Positions 12,480 to 25,639 are shown, numbered from the stretch's first letter. The stretch: 64,000 bases of DNA from Cylicocyclus nassatus (GCA_958299035.1 CATQJL010000223.1:73983600-74047599); one strand, 5' to 3'. The notes: generated from the sequence alone by a model not told the origin. Program-made: numbers and translations.

Positions 12480-14925
12480 TGCCTTTGACATGGCATACAA
12501 TACCGCTCACAGAATGTGCCAAATTTCCGCAAATTCCGCTGAAGTCCGCGACATCCAGAATTTCGACATTCCGGGAATTTCGCAAAATTCCCGGAATTCG
12601 TGGGATCAACGCGAATCACGCAAACTACGCAGCGCCATAACCTCCATGGAAATGGATATTTTCTGAATCCAAAAGCAGCATTGTGTTTCGTCAAGGCTAA
12701 TCTTTCCGCATGCAGCATGTCCCAAATATTCCGCCAGTTTTCTCAAATCTTTTTGCGGACGCAATTTCGCAGAAGTGTAACGGAGCGCACTCACACATAA
12801 AATTCCAGTAAGTACCATTCGACAGTGCTGTTCCTGTAAATAACAGAGTTTTAGAAAGCAGCTGGAAACCTTTTTCTAATAGAGAAGCAGAGGAGCTGCC
12901 AAATTGTGGAAAAATCATGCTGTACCAAATTCTACTCGCCGTAACTTTTCTCCGGAATGAATATATTCTGAATTCGAAAACAGCGCTGTGTTCAGCTCTC
13001 AAGGCGAATCTTTCGTTATACAGCATGTCTTCAATATTCCATTCTCAGTGTTCTTGAATTTTCTGCGGAAATCTGTTTGCAAAGATCTGACGCAAACCAC
13101 ACTTAGAAGATCTCAATAGGCATTTTTCGATAGCAATCTTTCTGTAGATTATTGGTCGCTAACAAGTAGCCGCTAGCTTCTTTTCGAAAATGATAGAAAG
13201 GCTGGTGAGTTTTGTAATAATTCCATCGTCCCAAATCCTACTTGCTATAACCCTATAATGCGAAGCTCTCTCGCCAAAGATGTGATTTTCGTAAAGGATA
13301 AATAACCTTTACGAAAATCACATCTTTGGCATCTTTATGAGCAATTTTTCCAAGAAGTTCGGGTCATCTGACTTTTTTTCGTTTTATTTTACGCTCTGAA
13401 GCTCGCCGATGGATCTCACAAGTCAGTCAAATTGTTGATAATCTTGGATTAAAGGGAACTTCGCTTATCGAGGTTTTCGAACACGCTGTTTACGAGAATT
13501 GTGGTCTCTGAAGAATACAGGGTCTTTTTGTGGAGATATTGTGAGTTAGTGTAACTGAGTCACGAAAGATCGTACTTTGCATGCACTTCTCGCGTATCTG
13601 TCAGAAAAGTGCCTGCTTGCTTCTATAGGTTGAACTTATTGGGAAGTGTGCTATCGAAGGTTGTTGTTGCACGTCTCAGGCCCCTCTTTATAAATTTCGC
13701 CGAGTTAGGAGCCTACGAAAACACGTCCTCATGAATTTTGCTCAAAATATAAAGATAGCATACTTCGTCCATATTCCACCATGAGTGGTTGTATAACACG
13801 CGATCAAATCAGTTCACATTGCTAAGGGATGTTAATGTATTGGATTTGTAGTCATATGGATCTTATTGTTAGTTCTGCCACGATGCTGCTCTGATAATCA
13901 ATCAAGCGGCTGAAGTACACATAAACCATATCCGATACAGTAGGATCTCGAGGATATCTTGTATTGAATACAAGATTTGCGACGAGCGTGTTATGAAATA
14001 TTTACGGTGGAATTTCAACGAAGCATGCGATCTTTACATGTTCTGTAAAACTGATGAAGACGTGTTTTCGTAGGCTCGTAACTTGGCGATTTTTATAGGC
14101 TGGAGCCTGAACCTTCACCATTTAATGGCACAGTTACTACTAACTCCAATCTATGAAAGTAAGCAGGGAAGTTTTTTAACAGCTACGCGAGAAGTGCAGG
14201 CGAAATTACGAAGTTGCGTGACTCAGTCACAGTTACCTCACCATATCCCCGCAAAAAGACCCTGTCTTCCTTAAATACCACGATTTTCGTAAACAGCTCC
14301 TCTATAAGCGAATTTTCCTTTCAATCCAAGATCATCAATATTTTAACCGGAAGCTATCGGCTGCTTCAGAGCGTAGAACGAAAAGAAATCAAATGACCCG
14401 AACTTCTCGGAAAACTTGCTCATAGAGGTTATCTAACCCGCTGATTACGCAAATCACGTCTGCTTGGCCAGAGAGCTTCGTATTTTAGGATTACAGCAAG
14501 TAAAATCCGGGACAACATGATTTTTCCAGAATTTACCAGCTCTTCTACCTCTCTTTAAAAAAGTTTCCAGCTGGTTTCTAGCACTCTGTTATCTACAGCA
14601 ACATCACTGTCGAATAGTGCTTACTGGATTCTGTTGCGAGTGAGCGCTTCGTTACATTTCTGCGAAATTGCGTCCTCAGAAAGATTTGAGAAAGCTGGAA
14701 ACGGAATATTCAAGAAATGCTGCACGGTAAAGATTCGCCTTGACGAGGTGAACACAATGCTGCTTTCGGATTCAGAAAATATGTATTATGGAAGTTATGG
14801 CGCTGCGTAGTTTGCGTGATTCGCGTTGATTCCGCGAATTCTGGGAATGTCGCGGACTTCCGCGAAATACCCGGATGTCCGCGATATTCACGGATTTGCA
14901 CATCCTGTGAGTGATATTGTAATGA
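12480..14925. repeat. Giant fold-back repeat (about 2.4 kb)
   Basis: Arms match in inverse from outside in: GGATCAACGCGAATCACGCA (12602) against 14811-14830; AAAGCAGCATTGTGTT against its complement near 14750; GTTCGGGTCATCTGAC (13359) against 14393; GAGCCTACGAAAACACGTC (13708) against 14055. The centre is near 13880. No transposase frame; likely a large fold-back DNA transposon. Confidence 0.7.
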
Positions 14926-15770
14926 CCGAGCCCGCCGTTACGCTGCTACTGCTGTAAATTCGTGACAATGAATAAGCAGCCACATCTTTTTTGGGAGCTG
15001 ATTTTTCGAAGACGGGCAAGTTGCCAGAAAGACCAACTAGCCACCGGTTGAACGCTCTTTAGCTGGCAAAAATCCCGCTTTGGTTTCAAAGGACTAGAAC
15101 GAACACTGTAACGCATTGCTGGTGCTTTGACGCATTCAATGCACCTCATAAAGATTTACTGTGTGTGAGCAGCACAAACTGATTTACAGGGTGTTTGGAA
15201 AGTAAGTGTTAAAGTATTTCCAATTCTAATTTTGACGCGCTTTTTGTTCTAGGGTGCTCATTAGGCCTAGATACCATTATTTCAGGGAAACCAAGTTTTC
15301 TTGTGCTTTTTTAATTTATTAGATTGAAACACATCAATATAGCTCTCCAAACCACTTCCTTGAAAAGCTTGTTGCAAGGAGGAAACATAATTCACAGAAA
15401 ACTTGGTATATTTTTTAAAAAACCCTTTCTTCAAGGTTTCTTACATGTGCTTTTATTTTCGTAGAAGTAAGTTCGTTTTGAAATACCGTACCTTGAAATA
15501 CAAGAGATCCACTCTCAGGATTTTTTCGTCATCAGATCCAGCACCGAAATTTTTATATTTCATCTTTAAGATCTTCACAAACGTGCACAATTTTTGGAAA
15601 TTAATGCAATGAAGATCAGAGAGGTGCGCTACAAATGCATGTTGAAATAATGCTTCCAAAATTTTTGAAACCGAAAAAATTTCAACGCAAATTTGTGTCG
15701 CGACTGTGCTGTAATTTAGCGTGTGGAAAAATTTTTGTTCGCAAGCTGGTGTGGAACTTTTGTTATACCC

Positions 15771-15920
15771 GAAGCCACGCCAGCGTTTCGATCGATACAC
15801 GTGTATTTCGTTGGGGCGGGGCTAGCTGACCTAGTTCTCAGCCAAGGCCCCGCCCAACGAAATACGCGTGTATCGATCGAAACGCTGGCTCGGCGCCGGC
15901 GTAGCGCTGGCGTGGCTTCG
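15771..15920. repeat. Fold-back element (about 150 bp)
   Basis: Arms GCCAGCGTTTCGATCGATAC and complement meet at a short spacer between two GGGGCGGGG/CCCCGCCC blocks. MITE-like. Confidence 0.75.
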
Positions 15921-16120
15921 GCACTCTGGCGGGAGCCGTAGGACTATTTGTAGTAAAAAACGGAAAGCTGTCTCCGTTTTCCGGCTTTGAAAGAAAGTAG
16001 AACAACTCAGATAACGCACTTTTCCGCTTCTTCAAAAAAGCTGAAAAATTTGTTTGCTTCCAAATTTTCTGAGGTACCTTGAGACAAAAAATGTTCTTCT
16101 TTGTTGATTCAGTGGCTTCC

Positions 16121-16291
16121 ACTTAGACAATCGCAAAGAAGCTCCGGAGCAAACTAAGCTTTTAGAACTTCCGGAGCGGACGCTGCTATTGGTCGCGTGG
16201 CAAAAGCCACACAGCTACACGGACCAATAGCAGCATCCGTTCCGGAAGTTCTAGAAGCCTAATTCGCTCCCTCTTTTGCGATTGTCTGAGT
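16121..16291. repeat. Fold-back element (about 170 bp)
   Basis: ACTTAGACAATCGCAAAGAA to its complement, with inner arms CTGCTATTGGTC/GACCAATAGCAG. MITE-like. Confidence 0.78.
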
Positions 16292-16439
16292 AGGTTTAGC
16301 GAACACATATAGCAAAAAATGAGTTAGGATTCGCAGTTAAAGCACTTGAGGCCACAAACTTACCGAACATCCATCTAATGCACAAATCATACTCACTACC
16401 AGTTTTGCTAATCATGTTACTCAAGGCAAAATTTTGTTC

Positions 16440-17530
16440 ATGCTTGCGGTCATGGGACGCTCAATTGTACTACAAAAGTGCGGTTTACCTAAAAACTGCT
16501 CATATCCAAGCTCACAAGATCCGAAGCAGTACATGAATGGGAACATGTTCTGGTAAAGCTGTGTTCGACAAGTTCACTAACAGCACGGTCGAAACCGCTT
16601 TTTATGAAACAGAATATCAAACGGCTCGCTCCGATTTGTCACTGTATAGCAGTGGTGAAGATCACACATTTTGATGTTTACCACACTCGCTTCCATGTGA
16701 AGTAGATCAAATAGAAAACAATTTTTCAGCTGCAGTTCCATATAGTTTCAGAAGTTTCTCTTTCCATGTTCGCTTTCGCTATACTTTCCTTTCCCGTGAA
16801 AAACTAGCACTTTTTGGGAAGTCTTGGTATGAACGTGTTCTTCCTTCTATTTTTGTACAGCTTGAGATTTCAATTTTTTTGCTAGCTAGTGGTTAAAACA
16901 AATATTTGACCAGTTTCATTTACTTGTCATACATATAAGAAGTTCGGCTCGATCTAATTTCATCAATTTTGCAAAAGTTTGCACCTGAGCAAAATTATTA
17001 AGTGCATTAATTTTGCAAAAGCTTGCAGCTGAGCAAACATCATTAATTATAGTACACCACTATGAATATGAGATTGAGATTGAAAGAAGGAAGTGGAAAC
17101 TAAACAAAAGCAACCATTACAATGTTACGCAGAACTTTAGACAAACAAAAATGCACTCAATTCTCATCAAAACTCAAAAAACAAAAGAACTAGAAATAGT
17201 GCACACCAAAATTGAACGAAATTGTGCAAAAGAATTTCCACACATGAAATGTCAGAATGTTGATGCCAATAGCAAACTCACGAAGGCGACGGTACAAAAG
17301 TATAAAGTTCACCACGTGATTGAATTTGCTCCGTGAATAGGTGGTGGACAGAGTCATATGGACCACCTATAGAAGGAACTAACGGGGGAAGTACTTACAG
17401 AGGCTGTGCCCATCTAATATGAGATGCATATCATCTGAAGCGGTCTTGAACGCTCATTTCAAAAATCCGCATTCACTTTCAACGCTCTTCTGAAAGGAGT
17501 TATGTAAGCATGAAAATCTGACTTTGGGCC
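16440..17530 (+). repeat. Diverged direct repeat, copy 1
   Basis: Matches 18700-19850 at many blocks (CTACAAAAGTGCG, CAGCTGAGCAAACATCATT, AGATGCATATCATCTGAAGC). The 107-codon frame at 17013-17336 is not conserved as protein in copy 2, so I do not call it a gene. Confidence 0.6.
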
Positions 17531-18194
17531 TCCACAGAATGGATGTAAAGTTCATGAAAAGAAACTGGAAGAGAGCAATACAGGACGTAACATGCGCGCA
17601 TTACTTGTCGCATTCAATAGTGAATTAAGTCAAACAAAAACTCTTTGCAAGATCCTATTAGCATCGAAAACCTAAGTCATGAGAGGAAATTCGCACTTTG
17701 TATATTCTGCAAGTCCTCGGGAAGTTTCCAGGAAATAAGATAGCTGCGCAACTTCCCGAAGGCCTTCAAGTAATCAAATGGGCTAACAAACTGATTTTTT
17801 TTGATCTTTTGGAATTAGAATAATTCACATATCAAGCTGATTGTCTGTGCCTACGTTATAAGAAGGTTAAGAGATTTCTCTTCTGAACCGATGCGCAACA
17901 AACTTCGCATATTCGCGGTGATACAGTTTGGAGTGTTGAAGTGTTACACCACTTTCAAACTTCATCGATTTGTTAAGTTTTTGGCAATTTTGAGCTAAGT
18001 AGGGAGTAGCTACGAAGAAGAGTGGGGAACTGATAACGATAGCGAATCTACAAACCACTGGATTACTCAACGCATTTCCGATTTTATCGCTTTTTTTTTG
18101 TTAGTTTCAAGGTAGGAAGCTAGGAGGTGGTATTGGATCAAGGAATTATGCTAAATACCTTTCGTGGCATCTTTTGATCTGTTGTATGAACTTA

Positions 18195-18399
18195 AGGCCC
18201 CGGACAGACTTCACGCGATTTGGTCGTCGCGACTCAGTCGCGACGAGACAACTGTTACAACATCATTCCATGGCAATCAACTTGCATTTCGGTTGTGATA
18301 CTTTTCCAGCCCAAAATTTTTGAATGTGAAATGAAAATGAATGGAAAGTCGGCGATTGAGTCGCGACGATCAAATCGCATGAAGTCTGTCCGGGACCTA
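18195..18399. mobile_element. Harbinger-like MITE copy 1
   Basis: Ends GGCCCCGGACAGACTTCACG and near-complement, flanked by TAA on each side. A second copy lies at 26861-27062. Three-base target duplications suggest PIF/Harbinger. Confidence 0.75.
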
Positions 18400-18699
18400 A
18401 GACTGAATTGTACGTTTTATCATAATCGACGAATATCGCATAATCATGGCAATGAATTCTCGTACATAGCCAAAACTTCCCTGAAAGTCCAATTTTTTGG
18501 CAAATTTTTCGGAAGGATCAGCTACCGTATTATTGAACCGCTCTTTGTTGGTAAAGCTTGCTCTGAACACTTCGAAAAAAACAGAACAAGCCTTTTTACA
18601 GTCAGTTGATGGTGCTTTCTTTTCGATCAACTAACTCGTAAAGATTTACTGTGTGTGGAAAGGAAAAACTGACTTTCCTTGTGCTCGAACCAGACTCAT

Positions 18700-19850
18700 T
18701 CTGCTGCGCGAAAACATGTCGCTCAAGAGCAAAGTTCTTTTGCTTGCAGAGATCATATGATCGCACAATACGCTCAAGTACGCTACAAAAGTGCGCAATC
18801 TACCCAAGAACAGTTATAATCTCGTTTGACAAAGGCCAGTTCCGAAAGCACTATGTGAATGCGGACATGTTTTGATGGAGCTGGGTTGAACTTTCGTGAA
18901 AAAAATTGAATTATGAAAGTTTGTCATGGATAGCAGCACGATCGACACTATATATGGAGCAAAGCGTTGAACGACTTGCTTCATTTTGTCACTTTCTTTG
19001 GGAATTTCAAAAACTCACATTTTGATGTTCACAGCGCCCATTTCTGTGTGAAGGCGATGAAAATTTTTCAGTAAAATTGGAACAATTTTCGATAGAGTAT
19101 AAATTTTTCAGCTGCAATACCGTATTGTTTGAGAACGTGTTCACTCTCACAAACATTCCTTTCTCCATGAGAAACTAGCGCTTTTCTGAGAAGATGTTAA
19201 CGTTGAACCTGTTTCTCCTTTTTTTAGAGCAGCTATTAACTCAATTTTTTCGCTAGCTAGTGGATAAATATTTGAACAGCTTCATTTACTTGCCATACGA
19301 GCTTCAGCTCTGTCTAGAATGTCATCAATTTGCAAAACCTTGCAGCTGAGCAAACATCATTTACATGGTTAGTACAACATCATGAACACTGAAATTGAGA
19401 ACAAAAGAGTAAAGAGTTCGTCCACAGAAACAAACTTTACGATGTCACACAGGATCTTGGACAGACTTAGATGTACTCAAATCTCATCGAAACACAAGAA
19501 AAAAGAAATGGAGGTAGTGCACCAAAATCAAACGAATTTGTGCAAAAGAATTTCCACACATGTCAGATTGTTGATGCCAAAAACAGCTGAACAAACACAT
19601 GAAAAGACGGCACAAAAGTAGAAAGTTCACTACTTGTTGACTTTACTCCGTGAATAGGTGGTGCACAGAGTCAAGTGGACCACTCATAAAAGAAACTAAT
19701 AAGGGAAAGACTTTTAGAGGCCGTGGTCATTTATTATTAGATGCATATCATCTGAAGCGGTCTTGAATGCTGATTTCAAATCCGCAGTTTCTGCCAAAGT
19801 TTCTGCGGAACGCTCTTCAGGACGGGGCTATGGAAGCTTGAAAATCTGAT
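18700..19850 (+). repeat. Diverged direct repeat, copy 2
   Basis: Second copy of the 16440-17530 block. Its end (19735-19845) also forms an inverted pair with 20120-20220 around a tRNA-like insertion. Confidence 0.6.
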
Positions 19851-19899
19851 GGGCACTCTCTGAATATAAGGACGCTACCATGTGTGTCAGTGTGTCAGT

Positions 19900-19975
19900 G
19901 GTGCAGTAGGGTAGTGGTTAGCGTGCTGCCACTGAAGGCGAGAGGTAAAAGGTTCAATTCAAGGAAGTCGGGACC
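19900..19975 (+). repeat. tRNA-derived SINE-like sequence
   Basis: Contains an A-box-like GGGTAGTGGTTAGCGTG and a B-box GGTTCAATTC at tRNA spacing (pol III promoter parts), but does not fold as a complete tRNA. It sits in the loop of an inverted repeat. Confidence 0.5.
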
Positions 19976-20229
19976 TTTTGCAGTTTGAATGTGAACTTGA
20001 TATTTGCACATATTTGCACTTTTCTAAAGGTTAAATGTCAAAGACATTAAGTGTCTGCAGACGATTTCAAATACATATCAAACTCAAGAAGGGTTTTTGT
20101 GCTACCATGATTCCCTTTAAAGAAGCGTTCCGCAGAAACGGAATGCAGATTTGAAATTAGCATTTAAGACTGCTTCAGAGAATATGCATCTCATATTAAA
20201 TGGCCACGTCTCCGAAAGTAATACTTCTC

Positions 20230-22960
20230 TTGTAAGTCAACCGAGTAGTTTCTAAAGTAAATGTATTGAAAATTTCATCTAAAACTATTGTCGCCACACC
20301 AGCAGTGATGCTAAAAAGAAAAGCAAAGTGCTGTTTTACAAAAATACTTGTAAAGCTTCCAGCTTTCGAAGATTATCTCTAAAGTGGCTCGAATGCTAAT
20401 TCAGGTGTATTCAACAAGCAAAGCCTTTTGTGCTCAAACAGGGTTCAGTGACTTAATTTGATTCAAGAATCAGACAGAGTATCAAAGTGTAATTACTGAA
20501 TGATTCCATTTGACCGACTGATTTGAGCAATAGGCACGGCTTTGGCGAAAAAAAAGTGAGGAATTTGCGAAGAGTGGCCTTTGAATGAACAAAAAACTAT
20601 TTTTTTCATGAGATAGAGCCTCATGTCTACCTAATTCGCGGTGGAGTACCCAGGATTTCAACCAGGAGGGCGACAAAAATTCTTTCCCAATAAGGTTGCG
20701 TGGCGTGAGCCACCACTCCGAAAATTTTTTGGGATGCTTCGGAAATTTTTCCGCGCCTATGACCTAAACACTCCAAAAAAGGTGGCGGTAGCCGCGCTCC
20801 AGAAAAATTCTTTATACCGTGCTGGTGTGGTACAGGTGAAGGATGCGGCATTTGACAATGAATGCAAGCCTTTTCAATAAGACCTGTGTCGCGGATTCGC
20901 GACTTCCCATAAAGGAGGCCGCCGCCGCGCTGCGAAGGGGTCCCGAAACGCTGTCCTCGCGCTGCTCCCGCCTTCCCATCGCTATCGCCGCAGCTTTCAA
21001 ATCAGTCGTCAATTTCGTTACCTGGTGAGCGGTTGAGTCCCAGTTTGGTCTTCACGCGTGTCGATCGATGCAGCGCCGTCCCCGACTCACGCGTCGTCCA
21101 CATCCAACACGCCACGGAGGATAGGCAACCCCGCAGACGAGGTAACCCCGTGAGTGCCCGCGCCTGGCACACGCCGGCGACACCGCCACGGGGGGTTTCC
21201 GATATTGTCGGCCCCTAGATTAAGATCTGGCTGGTTGTGCTCACCCCCTGTGTTTGACTTTAGGGAATAGTTGTGGGTAAATGGTGCGCATTTTACACCT
21301 GTGATTTGTTTGGTGCGGTGAGTCACAGCTCGGCTGTGGCTCCGGGGATATTTCATGCCATCATTATTATTGTGTATTTATAATCTTGCCTAGTGGGAAA
21401 GATCTGTTAGAGGGCAGGCATGATTCTAGATAGTGCCTTGGTTATAACTACCATGCCCCAGCTGTCGATGGTTGGGAGTGATCGAGTCGCAGGTGCCGAG
21501 TAACTGCTAAGCAGGCTGGTGGCAAGGGCCTCCACGTGTGCATGGAGTGTCCCTGTGGCAGGCGCACATAGCATTTCTCACAGGTAGCCACCACATGATA
21601 AGTTTCACTCCCCTCGCCAAGGCAGGAGAGCCGTAGCACCACTGACGTTGGGAGTTGGGGGCCCAATCCGCGACAACCTGGATCTATGTCTGCATGATCG
21701 CGAGAGTCGGACGTGTGTACGGCCACTGCGCCGCGCTCACTAAGGCAGGCACCAGACTTATCCTGTTCAACCGGTTCCTCCAGCTCACTCATTCGCTATT
21801 CTCAGACACTCGCACCGGCCGGCGACCGGCTGACGACCGTCTGGAACATCACCGATATTTCGGCCGGGCCGGTCGCCGGCCGGATGCCAGCCGGTCAGAT
21901 ATTCGCCCGGCCGGCGACCGGGCCATGGCCGTCTGGCGGGACATCGTGATCCGTCTCAGCCGTTCGTGCGCGCTCGCCGGCCGGTCATAAAACGGTCGCC
22001 GGCCGGAAATGACTAGATCGCCAACCGGCAGGGAAAACGTCGCGCGCGGCAAGTCGAAGTCGAAGCACGCTATACTGTTAGATTCTGCGCAGCAAATTGA
22101 ATGCTACAGCGCTTTCGCGCTCTAGGCTACTCAGTCAGTTGTGGAGCATACTTTTTGCTTATTCATTTCCTTATTTTCATGTTTTCTTTTTGATCGTTCA
22201 CTCTGTTCACCAAATTTCTCAAATTAAAATGATGATAGATATCCTCATTTGAATCAGAATCGAAACAGTATATGCAACTAACATGCAACAATTATGAGAA
22301 ATACAACACACAATACATCTAAAATCATACAAAATGAACAAAACAGGGAAACAAATTGAATGCGCAATGCGCATTGGCATCACTCCACAATTCATCGAGT
22401 CCACTTATATGATGAGATCAAATGTGGAATCGTGCGGGTGAGGCAAGATAGGAATCATTGGAATGAGGCAACATAGAGTGAGGCATGCCTGCTAACGGTC
22501 ATATAGCCCGGTTCTCTTGGATCAAAAAAGCCCAAAATGGTTTTTCTTTGGCTCAAGGCATATCGCGGTCAAAGTTTTGTGAAAAAGTGTGGTTTATACC
22601 GAAATTCAACATGAACACGTCTACAAAAATCACACTACATGTGAACATAACGATGGCGTGATTTGGAAATTCATCCGCTGGCTGTTTCTGCGTTTACATC
22701 AAGCCAGAAAACAATAGCTGAAGTATGCACTTAAACGCTTGACATTAGACAGGCATGTCAAAAAGTGAGTGAGCTTAACATCTATGGAACTTCTTACGAT
22801 TAGTAAAAACAATAGAGAGACTCAAACTTTTACATTCGGGTCCTCTAAAAACAAAAGCAAGACTGAGGACAAAAATAAATAGAGTTTTAAACATATATGT
22901 AAGCAAGTATTCTAGCAAGCGTAGAATCAAGTCCAAAAATGACCTGCTCACGAATTGCTG
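20230..22960. other. No gene recognised; GC-rich middle
   Basis: 20640-21350 and 21450-21800 are unusually GC-rich, open in several frames on both strands, and look repeat-like; 22040-22960 is AT-rich without features. Confidence 0.4.
21785..22040. repeat. GC-rich CCGGCCGG repeat
   Basis: Dense CGGCCGGCGACCGG-type motifs; base composition contrasts sharply with the surroundings. The edge CAGACACTCGCACCGGCCGG resembles the inverted edge at 25722-25741. Confidence 0.6.
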
Positions 22961-22969
22961 GAGTGCGAA

Positions 22970-23378
22970 TCAATCTTCCTCTGGCGGCATGTTTTCGTCG
23001 CCTGGTATGTCTTCTGATGGTGTTCTCCTGTTGATCACACCTCCACTGGCTTTGCGCTAAACGAGTAGCATTACTTTCGATGCGGAACCTAATGAAAACT
23101 CACGTTGTTAATGATGAAGCATTGCTTTTCGTGGTCAAATTTGTAGTTCCCTATATCGCGCCTGTATTAATTGGTTATGCAGTTTTCGTAACGGCAATGC
23201 AAGAAATGCATACAGAGCAACTAAAAGAGCTCTGAAAATGCGTGGGCGATAAAGCATTCGCTGTTGGCATGCTTCGCCATATGTTGCGCGTTCACATCCT
23301 AATAGATCTTCCATGAAATCTGCAATTAAGAATTAGACTCCCCCATATGCAACTACTAGGCGACTCACCCATGAGCAT
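22970..23378 (-). CDS. Unrecognised small gene, C-terminal exons (about 86 aa)
   Basis: Exons: 23378-23369 (ATGCTCATGG, tentative start), 23319-23214, 23161-23104, 23056-22970. Introns of 49, 52 and 47 nt have GTGAGT, GTATGC and GTGAGT donors and TTGCAG, ATACAG and GTTTAG acceptors; phases agree. The product contains DLLGCERATYGEACQQR, a hydrophobic stretch near RIFRALLVAL, and an acidic C-terminus (EDIPGDENMPPEED). The short first exon may instead be the 3' end of a longer exon; the region to 23490 is open in another frame beginning ITDPPYRIQEYAIRENERGG after a TTTAG. It could therefore be the tail of a larger gene, possibly the one at 24669-25492, but the phases I could derive do not join. 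No family recognised. Confidence 0.5.
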
Positions 23379-24668
23379 ATTTTCTACCACACGTGGTAGA
23401 TTTTGAAGATTTTTTTCCGTCCGCCTCTTTCATTTTCTCGTATCGCGTATTCCTGTATGCGATATGGCGGGTCGGTTATCTAAATAAAGTACTTAAAAGC
23501 AAAAAAGTAGTGTTATTATTGAGCCGACCTTTTGAAGGATGTGTCGATACAAAGCGGCAATTTGTTGAAATAATGTCTTTGATTCCTTCCCGGCTTTCAA
23601 GTGTCCTACTACCAGATCGTTGAGGTTAACCTTAACAGTTCTGTGAAAGACACCTCAATAAAGGGAGGTGGTCCCGCGAGTATCCAATCTTTTTTTGCAG
23701 TCGATCAGAGAAATTCCGGCATTCTCGGGCGGCTCTCCAACGATGCGAATCTCCATCTGTCGCTTATTTTCTCTACTTTTAATTCTCTAATTTCCTCTAC
23801 TTTTCTCTACTTTTCTACCCACCGTTTCGCTTATAAACTTCTCACTGAGAGCAACGGATAGCGTGGTAAGTCCCGGATGTTCAGCGTAGCACATGCTAAA
23901 GCCTGCTCTGAACAAATAAACGAGGAACTCATTTATGGAAGGCGGGGAAATCCTTCTCAAAAAGGCATGAAACAGGCGCGGAAATCCGTTTCAAAAAGGT
24001 ATGAAGCAGGCTTTGGTTATCAAACAACCCACTTCTCAGTGATGCGACTATTAATTGTTCATTTGATGACAAGGTTTCGATTCTGTTGTGACTCAACATA
24101 ATAAGGGTGGGTCACACATTAACGCTCTTACCGCTGGTACGAGCCTTAGCAATGATGCTACTGTTAACGTTGGCACTGTTACCGTTACACACAGCAATCG
24201 TTCTTGCTGTTGTTGCCTGTGTTTCACTTTTCAGTATATGAATGGTAAGCTTGTAGCTTGACTTTTTCTATACTGAGAGGCAGATAAGTAACAATAACTT
24301 TGTCTTCATACTACCGTCCTGATGCGAAGAAAAAGGTAGTTAGCAGTTTACGGAATGGCAGACGGGGGAAATGAGACTGCGAACATCCATGCCATCCATA
24401 TGAAGCGGAACACCGGTAACAGAAGAAGTAAATTGGGCAACGGTAACAGTGGTAACACTAGTAACGGCGGTAAATCTGCTAAAACTGGTAGCAGCGGCCA
24501 CACTTGAAGTAAAGCATGGACTAATGAACTCTAAGAATAAAAGTCGTGAAAATGTAGACTAAACTATTAGCGGCAGGAATAGAAGTATCTACAATGACTA
24601 AAAAAGCGTTAGAAAGGAAGTTCCGCTGTAGCGTTACCTGTGTAGCATTCTCCTAACAACGTACTACC

Positions 24669-25492
24669 AGAGCGAGCTGTGTTTGTGAAAAGTAGGTTTT
24701 TGGTTGTGGTTGTTTCTCCAAGGTCTCAGCAAACTTCATAAAATCGCTTTGTTTCACTTCGGCTACAGCCAACGCCTAAACAGCACTTAGGCTACGGCCA
24801 ACGCCTAAACAGTGAAAAGAGTGATAAAGACTCATTAATAAACTTACCTTTTCAAACAATGGAACAAAAATGAATGGGTATTCACTGATGCTATAGCTGT
24901 AAAAAGGTTCAGGCAACAAAACGAACAGTACATCTAAATCAAGATAAATAAAGCAAGGATACAGAATCAAAAGTATTTGCAGCTTACTCTTTCGATACAG
25001 TAAATACCTCACTGTGAGATGATGCTTTCGAAATGTCCTCCTGCTAGCACGAAATCACTTCTTTTTGCAATCTCTTCCGGATCTAGCTTACAGCGCCAGA
25101 TAATAGCTAAACATTCTAACATGTCCATCTGGGATGTCAGCAATACCAGCCGCCACTCCGAAAACCTCAAATGGGGATTCGGTTAGAGGAGAAAACATCG
25201 TAGCATGCAATGACCAACGTCTTTGATTTTCTGGTAGGAGTGTTGGAGAAGCAGGTAGATCACATAAAACTGAAGCCGCAAAACTATCCAAAACTTCTCT
25301 TGTATAATCTGCATTTCTGAAAAAATTTAAATCAAATCGTGAGAGCATAAAAATGCAAGTAGTCTTGACATGGAACACTAACTCAGTTAAAGTGAGAGCA
25401 ATGTTCTCTCTAGCATATATTCTGTGAACAAGCGAATTGCTATGCTGCTGACTGACATAATACGAGGGTCGTATTGGACAATGCATCGACAT
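24669..25492 (-). CDS. Unrecognised multi-exon gene (5 exons proposed)
   Basis: Proposed exons: 25492-25383 (from ATG), 25316-25166, 25128-25013, 24896-24848, 24775-24669. The joints keep one frame through four introns: GTTAGT to TTTTTTCAG, a 37-nt GTTTTC to CATCCCAG intron, GTGAGG to TTTTTACAG, and GTAAGT to GTTTAG. The product reads as a soluble helical protein, with segments such as LECLAIIWRCKLDPEEIAKR and SEYPFIFVPLFEK; no domain is recognised. The 37-nt intron is very short, and the open frame also continues unspliced past it for a while, so that joint is the weakest. The last exon's end is uncertain: after 24669 the frame meets a stop at TAG unless it is spliced again. No signal peptide. 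Confidence 0.5.
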
Positions 25493-25639
25493 TGAAGGAA
25501 CAAGGTAAGGAAAAGTAAGAAAACGGCTTAAAAAAGCCAAGTGCTGTCAAGTTGCAGGCGTGCCCCAGCATTACAAAATGTTGAGTTCCGCCATTAGTTT
25601 CCAACGGTATTGGAGCTTTGGTGCGTTCGCGCTTTTACG

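Noticed and set aside
17013..17336. 107-codon protein gene
   Set aside because: The duplicated counterpart at 19382-19621 does not keep the protein; low-complexity Lys-rich frame without splice context.
19900..19975. Functional tRNA gene
   Set aside because: A- and B-box-like motifs only; the acceptor and anticodon stems do not close.
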